The notes under the pieces are model-generated. The model searched no databases, had not been told where the DNA came from, and saw only the letters and a program-made list of their open reading frames with translations. Shown in pieces: positions 1 to 8,545 of a DNA stretch of 64,000 bases. The stretch covers positions 930,001 to 994,000 of the forward strand of contig CBDFIW010000002.1 of the NCBI GenBank assembly GCA_965248255.1, in the 5' to 3' direction. The stretch comes from JAKZVK01 sp965248255 (lineage in GTDB: Bacteria > Acidobacteriota > Terriglobia > Bryobacterales > UBA6623). How positions within the stretch are numbered: the stretch's first letter is position 1; every line of letters begins with the position of its first letter. The position numbers were made by a program, and so were the translations under genes.

Positions 1-410
1 TGGCCACCAGCCGCCGCTTGACATGGGCATCCACCTTGGGCGCCGCTTCCAGTTCCTCGATGGAAGACCGCAACATGGCCAGTGTCGGGTCGGTTTCGCG
101 GCGTTTCCGTTCTTCGATGATGACCCGGAACATCTCCCACACGTCCGACATCGACTCGAAGTGGTCGCGCCGGTCGCCCAGCACGTGGGTGACGCGTACA
201 ATCCCCCAGCTCTGCAACTCGCGAAGACTCGTCGACACGTTCGACCGGGCGACCGAGAGAGTGCCCGCGATGTCCTCGGCGTGCAGAGGCTTGCGAGAGA
301 GATAGAGCAATGCGTGCGTCTGGGCCACCGTCCGATTGATGCCCCAGCGAGTCCCCATCTCGCCCCAATGCAGGATGAACTTCTCGGCCACAGGCAGTAG
401 TTTCGGCATG
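1..410 (-). CDS. GbsR/MarR-type transcriptional regulator (partial, runs off window start)
   Basis: The reading frame opens at the ATG at 410 and stays open to the window edge, giving about 136 residues of an incomplete protein. It starts MPKLLPVAEKFILHWGEMG and contains a winged-helix stretch with ARSNVSTSLRELQSWGIV as recognition region, followed by VTHVLGDRRDHFES, the usual signature of GbsR-like MarR-family regulators. Family members are dimeric DNA-binding proteins, often tied to osmolyte, choline or efflux genes; the target here is not visible. A consensus-like promoter and a perfect inverted repeat sit directly upstream, which suggests autoregulation. The C-terminus lies outside the window. 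Confidence 0.88.
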
Positions 411-422
411 GCGGTTCCGTAG

Positions 423-466
423 TTTCTGTCTATACAGAAATTACAGCATAATGATTCATTTGTCAA
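423..466 (-). promoter_or_regulatory. Promoter with palindromic operator for the GbsR-like gene
   Basis: Read on the minus strand, TTGACA (466-461) is followed after 17 bases by TAATTT (443-438), a sigma70-type arrangement. A perfect 7-base inverted repeat TTTCTGT-CTAT-ACAGAAA (423-440) overlaps the -10 region and the expected transcription start, about 13 bases before the ATG. A regulator bound there would block its own promoter; autorepression is inference. Confidence 0.6.
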
Positions 467-531
467 GGGCCGGCACGAAGATTGACGACGTAGCGTGAGT
501 CGTCGGGTGAGAGACCCGAGCCCGGAACGCT

Positions 532-579
532 AGTGACGGGTACCCAGCTTTCGTTGGCTAATCGGGCTCCTGACCCCTC
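532..579. repeat. 48-base repeat, inverted partner at 5394-5441
   Basis: The 48 bases match the reverse complement of 5394-5441 with about four mismatches. The two copies bracket the GT87 gene, the IS630 copy and the repeat graveyard, and an inner inverted pair (1881-1966 and 4734-4820) is nested inside them. Confidence 0.75.
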
Positions 580-634
580 ACCCGCGTTCGGGGCTCGGTT
601 GCTTTCGGACGCGCTGCTGCAAACGGCGCTGGAC

Positions 635-1750
635 TCACGCCACGGCTTCAGCCGCTTCGCGAGTCGGTGCGGGCTTCCGCAGCGCAATCACGACCGACGT
701 CCCGAAGAAAGCCAGGATCGTCAGTTGCAACACATGCGACGCCGGCGGTGGAGCCAGGATAAAGAAGTAAACGAAGGGTGTGAGCAGTAAGGTCGCCAGA
801 AGTTGCAGCCAACGGTTCGTCGCCTGCGTATAGATGATCATCGCGGCCGGCAACAGCAGGGCACAGTCGGAGAGGTAGGCGTGGTAGCTGATCAGCAACC
901 CACCGCTGAGCGCCACGGCCAGCCCGTAGTGGAACGAACTGCGCCGCGCGACCTGCCACGCGGCTACCACGATCGCGACCGTAAGAAGGGCCTGCAGCGC
1001 AAGGCTCATCGGAGCGTCCGCCAACAGACCGTGCAGGTTCGGCATCTTCGCCGGGTTCGGGTGGACGCGTCCATCGGTGAGTGTGTGGAAGTATTCCAGT
1101 GGCCATCGCAGCCCGCCGACGGCAAACGAAACCGCCAGCAAGACACCGCCGCCGGCCGCCAACCCCTTAAGCATGTCCCAGCGCCTCTGCGCAATCAGAA
1201 CCAGAGGCAGCAGAACAAACAGGTGGTACTTGGCCGCGCACAACGCGAGAACGCAGCCGGCGGCGAAAGCTATACCCTGACGATGAAGGTAAACGGCCAG
1301 CGCGATCCACAGTAACAGCAGCGGCGTGTCCTGACCATTCATCAGCGACTGAAAAGCGGGCAACGAGAGCGCGGTGAACGCCACTGCGTCCATCCCCGAG
1401 GGGGTCTGCCAGAGCAAGGCGAAGGCAACCAGCGCACCGAGGCTAATCGCCATCCAGAGTGTGTAGGCCGTCAGGTAAGGCAGCCGTCCCAGTGGCCAAA
1501 AGATCGCTGCGTGATAGGGTAGGCGCGTGTAGCGGAGCGAGTCGTTCGTGCCGCCCACGTGAGCCTCGAGCAGGTCGTAGTTGTGCTCGGCACTGTAGAG
1601 AAAAGGTGAACCGAGAAGCTGCGTGCCGTTGTACAGCGGGGCGAAATCGTTCTTGCCCGAAAGGATCTGCTCCTTGGCCGACATCGCCATGATGAACATC
1701 ACCGTCAGACCGATAACGCTGATCAGCGCTTTGTCCATCCAGGGCTTCAT
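635..1750 (-). CDS. GT87-type (DUF2029) polytopic membrane glycosyltransferase
   Basis: This is an integral membrane protein with about nine to ten hydrophobic segments and short loops, as in GT-C glycosyltransferases of family 87 (the polyprenyl-phosphate-mannose-dependent mannosyltransferase family). The first extracytoplasmic loop contains KNDFAPLYNGTQLLG followed by a Tyr/Arg-rich stretch (SLRYTRLPYHAAIFWPLG), the conserved N-terminal region of this family that carries the acidic catalytic residue. I chose the ATG at 1750 (MKPWMDKALISVIG) because it directly precedes the first membrane segment; an in-frame start at 1807 would add 19 residues without homology-like character. It probably transfers a sugar from a lipid-linked donor on the outer face of the inner membrane; acceptor unknown. 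Monocistronic as far as visible. Confidence 0.78.
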   Translation of the reverse strand: MKPWMDKALISVIGLTVMFIMAMSAKEQILSGKNDFAPLYNGTQLLGSPFLYSAEHNYDLLEAHVGGTNDSLRYTRLPYHAAIFWPLGRLPYLTAYTLWMAISLGALVAFALLWQTPSGMDAVAFTALSLPAFQSLMNGQDTPLLLLWIALAVYLHRQGIAFAAGCVLALCAAKYHLFVLLPLVLIAQRRWDMLKGLAAGGGVLLAVSFAVGGLRWPLEYFHTLTDGRVHPNPAKMPNLHGLLADAPMSLALQALLTVAIVVAAWQVARRSSFHYGLAVALSGGLLISYHAYLSDCALLLPAAMIIYTQATNRWLQLLATLLLTPFVYFFILAPPPASHVLQLTILAFFGTSVVIALRKPAPTREAAEAVA

Positions 1751-1880
1751 GGGTTGGGGTCGCGGGGCGGGGATTGCTTGCGGCCTCGAGTAACAGGATT
1801 GTATCACTAGGCCTGGGAGCGGCCTAATACGGTGTTCCTACTACACCGAACCTGGGGAGGCTAAGTAGTGCGTTTCGCAA

Positions 1881-1966
1881 CTACGGTTATGTTTCGTTTC
1901 GCCATGTAGGGGCGGGCCCCCGCCCGCCCACCCAGGATGGCGGATGCCCCGCTCAGCGATGTGACC
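1881..1966. repeat. About 86-base dispersed repeat, inverted partner at 4734-4820
   Basis: The segment matches the reverse complement of 4734-4820 along its length with scattered changes. It contains the core GTAGGGGCGGGC paired with GCCCGCC, a GC-rich palindrome resembling dispersed REP-like repeats. Related cores are visible near 3683, 17795, 50155 and 63458. Confidence 0.75.
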
Positions 1967-1988
1967 GAACTTCTGAAGCGCTGTACTA

Positions 1989-3082
1989 TTGACTCCCGCA
2001 TAATATAGAGTCAGTCAAAACAAAGAGAAGACTGTTTCCAGAAGGCCGTGATCAAACGCGGTTTGCGGTACATGCGGCGGAGTGCCTTGCGGGCCCGCTC
2101 GTTCAGCTCGCCGTAGTCTTTCGGACAGACGTTCGGCAACTCGTGCTGCTTCCAGTAAGCCCAGATGTATTCCACCGGATTCAACTCCGGCGCATAGGGT
2201 GGCAAGTACTCGGTTGCGATGTGGCCTTCGGAGAGTTCGATGAACTCTTGCACCAGGCGGCTACGGTGCGCCGGCAGCCGATCCCAGACGATCAGCAGCG
2301 GGCGATCGATATGACGTACCAACGCCTTGAGAAAGTCGGTCACTTGCTCTTTGCCGATCGCACCGGGATAGAGCCGGAAGTAGAAGTTACGCAGCGTCAG
2401 CCCCGTCGAGACGGAAAGCTTCTCCCAGTTGAAGTTAAACTGCAGCACCGGTGTTTGGCCACGTGGCGCCCAGGTGCGGCAGCGATGCGGCTTCTGACTC
2501 AATCCGCTTTCGTCGATGAAGACGAGCGTACGGCCTTCGTTTTGGGCTTTTTTTTAATGCGCTTCCAGGTCTTGCGCTTCCAGGTGCGGATCCGCTCTTC
2601 GTTGCGCTCGCGCGCCTTTCCGGCCGGGCGTTGCGGGCTCCAGTCGAGCGCTCGCAGGATCTTCCAGGCGTGGCCTGCGTGGTATGCGACCCCGAACTCG
2701 TCTCCGGTCAGCCGAGCCACCCGCGGACAGCTCCACAGGGGCGTTGGGAAGCCGTGGGCTTCCGGGCCTTCCAGCAGCAGCGACGTCAGGCGTTCGCGTT
2801 GTGCGGCATCGAGGAGCGGCTTGCGTCCGGCGCGCCCGGCCTGGCGGAGTCCGGCCGCACCCTGCTCGCGGTATTGCCGCCGCCACTCACTGACGGTTTG
2901 GCGAGCGACGTTCAGCCGTCTCGCCGTCTCGGACTGATTGTGGCCTTGGTGGAGCAGCCGCATCGCTTCGAAACGGCGCTTCTCCAGCGCCTTGAAATCC
3001 CGCTTCACACCTTTGGGGTTGCCCATACATATATAGATGCTCCACACTGTCAAAAAGTGTCATAATAATTTGCGGGATTCAA
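1989..3082 (-). mobile_element. IS630-family insertion sequence, copy 1
   Basis: The element is 1094 bases, flanked by TA dinucleotides (1987-1988 and 3083-3084) as expected for IS630/Tc1-type insertion. Its ends are imperfect terminal inverted repeats: TTGACTCCCGCATAAT on the left against TTGAATCCCGCAAATT read inward from the right. Copy 2 lies at 34569-35662; the two differ, by my reading, at only two positions (2125/34705 and 2406/34986), so transposition was recent. The right flank is a TPR gene that begins abruptly at the insertion point. Confidence 0.93.
2011..3026 (-). CDS. IS630 transposase, two frames joined at an A8 slippery run
   Basis: Frame A runs from about 3026 (MGNPKGVKRDFKALEKRR) and encodes the helix-turn-helix part (QSETARRLNVARQTVSEW). 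Frame B ends at 2011 and encodes the DDE catalytic part, with VFIDESGLSQKP upstream of its first ATG, LIVWDRLPAHRS and NPVEYIWAYWK. The first catalytic Asp lies before frame B's own ATG, so frame B alone cannot be a working transposase. The frames meet at eight A residues on the coding strand (plus-strand T run 2548-2555), where a -1 slip joins them. A -1 programmed frameshift is known for several IS630 members; its use here is inference. Confidence 0.85.
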
Positions 3083-3084
3083 TA

Positions 3085-3648
3085 GGGTTGACCGAGGCCT
3101 ACCGGGCCCACCGGTCTCTGCTCATGGGCGATCCCCGAGCCGCCCTCGCAGCCGCCGGGCAGTCCCGCGAACTTGCCGACGTCGCAAGTAGCGAGCGCGA
3201 CATCATCCGGGCCGAATGGCTGCTCGGCTGGGCCCGTGAGGCCCTGGCGTTGCGAGAACCGGACCAGGGCGACCACCACCTCGCCGCGGCCGAAAAGCAC
3301 CTCACCGAAGCCCTCACCCGCTGCCGCCAGATCAACATGGTGGATCACGAGGCCGACATCTTGGTCGCCTGGGCCCGTTGGCACCGCACCAAAGGCAAGC
3401 CGGACCCCGCGCGCCATGACGCCCAAGAAGCCCTGCGCATCGCCGACCGCTGCGAGTACCGCCTGAACCAAGCCGAGATCCGCAACTTCCTGGCCCGTCT
3501 CGACCTCGACGTCGGCGACCTCGCCTCCGCCCGCACCCACGCCCAAACCGCCCAAGAACGCGCCCAGTGCGACGGCCCGCCGCACTGCTACCAGCCCGCC
3601 CTCGACGAAGCCAAGCGCCTCCTCGCCGAGCTCGACGGCCACCAATAG
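3085..3648 (+). pseudogene. TPR protein fragment, 5' end removed at the IS630 insertion
   Basis: From the IS right end the frame reads LTEAYRAHRSLLMGDPRAAL and continues with helical TPR-like repeats (AAEKHLTEALTRCRQ, ARHDAQEALRIADRC, ARTHAQTAQERAQCD), ending in LLAELDGHQ. This is the C-terminal TPR region typical of large NB-ARC/AAA-TPR signalling proteins. The apparent start codon lies inside the IS, and the missing N-terminal part is not found left of the element, so the insertion was accompanied or followed by deletion or rearrangement. Probably non-functional. Strong codon bias shows that it was a real gene. Confidence 0.7.
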
Positions 3649-3984
3649 CTGAGCCGCGCCGCCCCCGATCTCACCAGACCCCTGTAGGGACGGGCCCCTG
3701 TGCCCGTCCGGTGCCGCTTTGGGCGACAGAAACCGCGGATACTAACTGAGTCACAGAATCCAATATGAGACAAGCATCTTATTTTCAATCACTTCCCTCC
3801 GCCGACCCCGGCCCAGCCGGGTCGCGCACGCTACACTGGATGCGGAGAGCGCTTTGCCGGCGCAGCGAGCGGGACAGGCATCCGTACCTGTCCGCGCCCC
3901 GGCTCAACCAATACGAATGACGAAACGAAAGACGGGCCGCTCCTGGGGCCGCGAGAGTGGGTGCGGGGCCAATCTCGATTGTGC

Positions 3985-4256
3985 GCCCCGGAAGGGGCCG
4001 AGAGATCATAGCCCATGGCTTCAGCCGTGGGTACGCAGACGGCCATCGCCAGGAGCCCTGCAAGGGGCGATACAGCTTTGTCTGGGCCTTTGACAACAGA
4101 GCCCCACGTCCCCGGCTCATCCGGCTCCGGCAGGAATCAGGCGAGGAATCATCTGCCGGAGTTGCTTGTATCGCCCTTTCCAGGGCTGCTCGTTTTTGGT
4201 TCGTTCCCACGGCTGAAGCCGTGGGCTATCATCTCGGGCCCCTCCGGGGCCGCAAC
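3985..4256. repeat. MITE-like composite inverted repeat
   Basis: Both ends carry the same modules in mirror order: a GGCCCC-type palindrome (about 3985-4000 and 4236-4254), then a CCCACGG/CCGTGGG palindrome (4009-4033 and 4206-4228), then a GGGCGATAC-type segment (about 4065 and 4168). The halves meet in a spacer of roughly 100 bases with no coding potential. The arrangement suggests a non-autonomous, hairpin-forming element of REPIN or MITE type. Confidence 0.6.
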
Positions 4257-4383
4257 CGGCGCCGCCCCACGAGTCGCGTTCTGGCAAGGTCGTCGTCCTG
4301 CAAATGTACAAACTGCAGGTGTTAGTACTCTGACCGACAAGGGATTTCAGCCGCCCCCAAACCGCGTCAATCGAGAATCGCAA

Positions 4384-4685
4384 AAACGAACCCAATCTCA
4401 CCCACCTCGATGGTTCACCAGATCGGCAGCTCAAGCCAAAAAACGAACCGAACCCAATTCCGCCCAAGCCACTTGGAATCAACGGCTTGCAGTCGAATCC
4501 ACGCGCCGGATTCACGCTGCAAGCGACCAAACGACAAAACAAACCCGATGCCATGCAGGCAAGAGGGGCTCCAGCCTCACCGCTCAGGGGCGAAACACGA
4601 AACGAACCCAATCTCACCCACCTCCACGGTTCACCGGATCGGCGGCTCAAGCCAAAAAACGAACCGAACCCAATTCCGTCCAAGC
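4384..4685. repeat. Two direct copies of an about 90-base repeat, about 215 bases apart
   Basis: Copies begin near 4384 and 4599, share AACGAACCCAATCTCACCCA and continue with AAAAAACGAACCGAACCC. In translation they give the monotonous peptides KRTQSHPP and KKRTEPNS, which I take as shadows of a DNA repeat rather than a protein. Confidence 0.65.
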
Positions 4686-4733
4686 CTACGGCATCAACCC
4701 GTCGGGGCGCCACCAGGACTGCTCGATCCTACA

Positions 4734-4820
4734 GTCACGTATCTGAGCGGGCATCCGTCGCCATCCTGGGCGGGCACGGGGGCCCGCCCCTACATGGCAA
4801 ACCGAAACGTAACCGTATTT
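4734..4820. repeat. About 87-base dispersed repeat, inverted partner of 1881-1966
   Basis: It contains the palindrome core GGGCGGGC followed by GCCCGCCCCTACATGGC and matches the reverse complement of 1881-1966 across the full length, including the flanks outside the palindrome. Confidence 0.75.
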
Positions 4821-5255
4821 GCAAAAAACAGATTTGCATCACGGATTTTTAAAAACTTTTTACCCCTACTTTTCAACGACTTACATCTCGTAGGGGCCCA
4901 CTGCCCGCGCAGGTGGCCCGTATACTAGGGGCGACAACGCGTTGCAATACACCTAGGCGTTAGCTGGGACGGTCAATCGGCCGCCGCCGGGACGCGGGTC
5001 CCGGGGTGCCTCGTGATTCGGACTCTTGTTGGTCGGGGATCCGATGGGCGAGGAGGGCGCACCCTGGAACTCGCGCCCGGCGGCTCGGTTGGCCGTCCCG
5101 CTTTTTTGACCGGGCCGGCCCTACGGAAATAAATGAACCCCGAACGCAAGTGAGCCCAGCCACCGGCAAAGCGGGATTGAACACAGGTGTGATCCAGCAT
5201 GGTTCCTTTGCCGCAGGGAACCTCGCAACAGATTACGAGAGGATCACAAACGAGG

Positions 5256-5341
5256 TCCACAGATTACGCAGATTCACACAGATTGTTCTGAGAGCTGAGT
5301 GGGTGGATCTTTCATCTGCGAGAATCTGCGTAATCTGTGGA
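5256..5341. repeat. Perfect 19-base inverted repeat with 48-base spacer
   Basis: TCCACAGATTACGCAGATT (5256-5274) is repeated in reverse complement at 5323-5341. The spacer has no visible gene. Confidence 0.8.
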
Positions 5342-5393
5342 TGAATCGATCTTCCGTCTTGAACCAGGATCACAAGTTACGAGGATCAAAGAC

Positions 5394-5441
5394 GAGGGGT
5401 CAAGAACCCGACTAGCCAACGACAGCTGGGTACCCGTCACT
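5394..5441. repeat. 48-base repeat, inverted partner of 532-579
   Basis: Matches the reverse complement of 532-579 with about four mismatches. It sits directly behind the 3' end of the Oar-like gene. Confidence 0.75.
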
Positions 5442-5503
5442 GTCGTTCGGCACCCGGTTTCTCAGTCGCCGCTCGTCGGTTTGAGGTCGAGGACTTCGCT
5501 TGA

Positions 5504-8308
5504 CTAGAACGTGAATCGCACAAGGAAGCGGAACGTGCGGCCGTCGTTGAGGGTGTTGGTAATCTGCCCGAAGTCGGCCGCGGCCAGGGTCCGTCCTGGT
5601 TCGGCGAACTGTGGCGCATTGAAGAAGTTGATGCACTCGGCGCGGAAAGTGAATGATTTGTCGGCCCGTACGTGCCACGTGCGCGAAAGAGCCGCGTTGA
5701 TGTTCTGAATCCCGTCTTTGCGAAAAGTGTTGCGGCCGACATTCCCGCGCCGGTCGCCCGGCTGCAAGAACGCGAAGGCGGAGGCTGGAAGGAGGGAGGC
5801 CGACGTATCCGGATGCGCCATCGTGCGTCCGAGCACCGACGGATCGACCACGTGCGGACGGTCGCCACTCGTGCCGTCCACGTTGCCGAATCCCGGGGCG
5901 TCCGAGCCGGTCCTGACCGTGAAGGGCGTTCCAGTTTTCAGCAAGGTCACCGCGGACAGATTCCATTGCCCCAGCACGTGCCGCGCCCAACCGCCTGCTG
6001 CGGCTAGCGCCGGCGTCATGTAGTGCAGGCGCCACAGCAAGGCGTGCGTCTGATCGAACCTGCTGACCCCGCGCAGGTCCTCGTGAATCTGAAACTCAGA
6101 CTGGTTGCGGCTGCGAAACGAGGAGGATCCCCCACCGGTGTCGGTGTAGCCGGCGCCCAGGTCCATCGCCTTGCTGAACCAGTAGGAGGCGTCGACCGTC
6201 ACGCCGTTCCAGTCACGGAGCGCGAGCGCCGCCCTCGCAGCGTCGAAGTAGCCTCGCGAGGTGTTAAGGATTTTGCGGATGTCGAAGAAGTTCGGGTCCG
6301 GCCGGCGGTCGTTGACAGTCTTTGTGGTCAAAGGGATGCCGGGCACGTCGGCCGCCCGGTTTGTGTACCACTTCATGAATAGCTTCTGCGAGCGGCTGCC
6401 CACGTAACCGAGCTGGAGCCGCCAGACTCGCCCCGGCAGCGGCTCCCAACTGAAGTTGTACTGGTGCGAGTAGGGAGATACGAGTCTGGGGTCGTTTCGA
6501 AAGGCGGAGGCCCGGGCGTCCGGGGCGAGATCCTCGAAGCGGAGACCGCCAAGCGGGTCGGTCAGATCCGGGTTCGCCACGACGATCTTGAACACCGACG
6601 GCGGGTTGAAACGCACTTGGTGATAGGTCGACGGGAAGACCTCGGCGTAGTGCAACCCGTAGGCTGCCCGCAGCACGCCCCAATCGCGCGGCAAGTCGTA
6701 CGCCAAACCGAAGTGGCCGCCGACGTTATTGCAGTCGCACGGAAAGCCGACGTCCGTTAGGCCGTTGACCTCGGCCGGACGGGTGACCGGAGAGTAGCGC
6801 AGGCCGACGCTGAGTGTGAGGTTCGGCCTCGTCCGCCACTCATCGCCTGCGAAGTATTGCATGTCCCAGTTGCGGAATCCGCGGTGCGTTTCTCCCAGCG
6901 CCCCCGAGAACCGCGTCGGTATGCCTAATCGCAGGTTGGTGATCGCGTCGCGGCCGAAGTCGTTGCGAAACGACAGGACACCGCGCCGGCTGCTGGTTTC
7001 GGTGCCGTTGAACTGACGCCTGAGCAACTCGAACCCGGCTGTGAGGTTGTGTCCGCCCCGCACGTGCCGCAGGCGTGCTCCATAGAGGAAATGATTCTGG
7101 GCACGGTCGATCGGGACCTCCGAGCCGGGGCCGAGGCGCTCGATCGCATTGCCAAACGAAATGTCGGTCGGGAGGGCATTCTCTTCCGGGTTCAGCGTCG
7201 ATTCGACCCGGTCGAAGCCCGCCGACAGATCCATCAGCGTGCGGGCACTCCAGGTCCGCGTCCAGCCCAGGCGTGTGCTGTGACTGCGGATCGTCGTATC
7301 CGGGTTCTGCCCGGCGACGAACTGAAAGGCGTCGACCAGTTGAGACGTAAAGCGATAGCGCGCGATCAGCCGATCCAGCGCCCCGAATTCCTGGTCGAGT
7401 TGAACACTGCCCACGTCCGTGTCGATCTTCTGGGGAGCATTCGTGTTGAGGGCCCGCGGGTTGATGTCGGTGCGATTGGGAAGCTCGTTGGGATAGGCCG
7501 CGAGCAACTGCTCGACCGCCGCCAGCGTAGCGGGATCGTTGACGCGTGTGTCCGGATGATCGAAAATCGGCGTCCGTTCGTCGGGGCGGGGAACGAGAAC
7601 GTTGCCATTCACGCTTCCTCGAATCCGCTGTCGGCTCCCTTCGAGGAACAGCGAACCGCCACGCCAGACCGGCGTACCGAAGGTGAAGCCGTAGTCGTTT
7701 TCGCGGGCGGGCTTCACGCTGCCGACCTGGAAGAACGACCGGGCGCTGAACGCGCTGTTGTTGTGCTCCCCGTAGAGGCTGCCGTGTACTCGCAAGGCGG
7801 TCCGATCGGCTGGGTGCACCGGCGTGGACGCCGAGCCGCCGAACTCGGCGCCGAAGTAGCGGCGGTCGGGTTCGAACTGTCGCACGATGGTCGCCGTCGT
7901 ACCGAGACGGGTATTCAGTTCCCGTAGCGCGTTGTTGTCGATGGCGTTGAACTGCACGTTCTCGTTCCGGCGGCTCTCACCCGAAGAGGAGTCGGTCTGT
8001 CCCGCCAGATTGAGGCTCTCGCGATCTTCGAGTGCCTGCGATGAATCCACGAGCCGACCGCCCTCCGACGTCTCTTCTGCCAAGGTTGCGGCTTCGCCCG
8101 CCGGGGACGCGGGCTCTTCCGTGACCGCCGGGTGCTCGGGGGCCGGCCCGCTCGAGCCTTGGCCACCCTGCAAGAGTCCTCCGGGCGTAAGAGCCAGGCC
8201 GGCGGCCATGAACAGCGCGGCAGGCGACTCAGGGCTGCGCCAAGCTGGTCGTGATGATCGAGGATGCGTGGATTTCACACGTCCTCGGGGATTCGTAAAC
8301 GACACCAT
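5504..8308 (-). CDS. Oar-like TonB-dependent-receptor-type outer-membrane protein
   Basis: A protein of about 934 residues ending in a C-terminal Phe (FRFLVRFTF), with many amphipathic beta strands, as in the large TonB-dependent/Oar-like proteins that are abundant in Acidobacteriota. Recognisable segments are IVRQFEPDRRYFGAEFGGSA near the N-terminus, RSFFQVGSVKPARENDYGFT in the plug-to-barrel transition and GVSRFDQTHALLWRLHYMTP in the barrel. It lacks the usual N-terminal carboxypeptidase-regulatory domain, so it is a shortened version. The start is uncertain: I chose ATG 8308 (MVSFTNPRGRVKSTHP), but the frame is open back to 8452 and passes through a C9 tract (8318-8326). Substrate unknown. 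Confidence 0.82.
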   Translation of the reverse strand: MVSFTNPRGRVKSTHPRSSRPAWRSPESPAALFMAAGLALTPGGLLQGGQGSSGPAPEHPAVTEEPASPAGEAATLAEETSEGGRLVDSSQALEDRESLNLAGQTDSSSGESRRNENVQFNAIDNNALRELNTRLGTTATIVRQFEPDRRYFGAEFGGSASTPVHPADRTALRVHGSLYGEHNNSAFSARSFFQVGSVKPARENDYGFTFGTPVWRGGSLFLEGSRQRIRGSVNGNVLVPRPDERTPIFDHPDTRVNDPATLAAVEQLLAAYPNELPNRTDINPRALNTNAPQKIDTDVGSVQLDQEFGALDRLIARYRFTSQLVDAFQFVAGQNPDTTIRSHSTRLGWTRTWSARTLMDLSAGFDRVESTLNPEENALPTDISFGNAIERLGPGSEVPIDRAQNHFLYGARLRHVRGGHNLTAGFELLRRQFNGTETSSRRGVLSFRNDFGRDAITNLRLGIPTRFSGALGETHRGFRNWDMQYFAGDEWRTRPNLTLSVGLRYSPVTRPAEVNGLTDVGFPCDCNNVGGHFGLAYDLPRDWGVLRAAYGLHYAEVFPSTYHQVRFNPPSVFKIVVANPDLTDPLGGLRFEDLAPDARASAFRNDPRLVSPYSHQYNFSWEPLPGRVWRLQLGYVGSRSQKLFMKWYTNRAADVPGIPLTTKTVNDRRPDPNFFDIRKILNTSRGYFDAARAALALRDWNGVTVDASYWFSKAMDLGAGYTDTGGGSSSFRSRNQSEFQIHEDLRGVSRFDQTHALLWRLHYMTPALAAAGGWARHVLGQWNLSAVTLLKTGTPFTVRTGSDAPGFGNVDGTSGDRPHVVDPSVLGRTMAHPDTSASLLPASAFAFLQPGDRRGNVGRNTFRKDGIQNINAALSRTWHVRADKSFTFRAECINFFNAPQFAEPGRTLAAADFGQITNTLNDGRTFRFLVRFTF

Positions 8309-8317
8309 CAGCGGGCT

Positions 8318-8326
8318 GGGGGGGGG
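8318..8326 (-). repeat. C9 homopolymer at the 5' end of the Oar-like gene
   Basis: Nine consecutive C residues on the coding strand lie about ten bases upstream of the chosen ATG, or inside the coding frame if an upstream start is used. Length change could alter expression by slippage; this is inference. Confidence 0.5.
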
Positions 8327-8545
8327 TCCGCGGAGAGGAATCCAGCGACTGACTAGGATGCCGTTCTTTCCGCGTGGGAATACTGCCCCTATGATTGCAT
8401 TTCGGCTGTGGCCAAGTCCGAGTGCACTGCCTGTGAGGGTTGGGACGAGCACTGATCCCTCCGCATCGGCCGTGACACGTGCGACCGCCGCCGCTCACCA
8501 GACTACAATGCTGTTGGGCCCTCACGTGCTCGAGGGTCAGCGGCC

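Larger units (their letters stand above)
3649..5503. other. Gene-free repeat-rich region (1.85 kb)
   Basis: I see no supported gene here. It holds a GC-rich REP-like core near 3683-3712, a MITE-like composite (3985-4256), a direct repeat of about 90 bases (from 4384 and from 4599), an 87-base repeat (4734-4820), a 19-base-arm inverted repeat (5256-5341), a 48-base repeat (5394-5441) and a REP-like stretch near 5480-5500 that reappears near 14090-14118. Long open frames across 4015-4930 encode only low-complexity shadow peptides such as KRTQSHPP and KNEPNPI. Confidence 0.75.

Noticed and set aside
2143..2937. 264-residue plus-strand frame across the IS630 element (repeated at 34723-35517)
   Set aside because: It is antisense to the transposase, which has clear DDE and helix-turn-helix motifs; the plus frame shows no family features.
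4015..4928. Long overlapping plus-strand frames (243, 172 and 121 residues) in the repeat region
   Set aside because: They translate palindromic and direct repeats in several frames with equal low-complexity character; no start context or conserved motif.
7049..7927. 292-residue plus-strand frame opposite the Oar-like gene
   Set aside because: Shadow of a well-supported outer-membrane protein on the minus strand.
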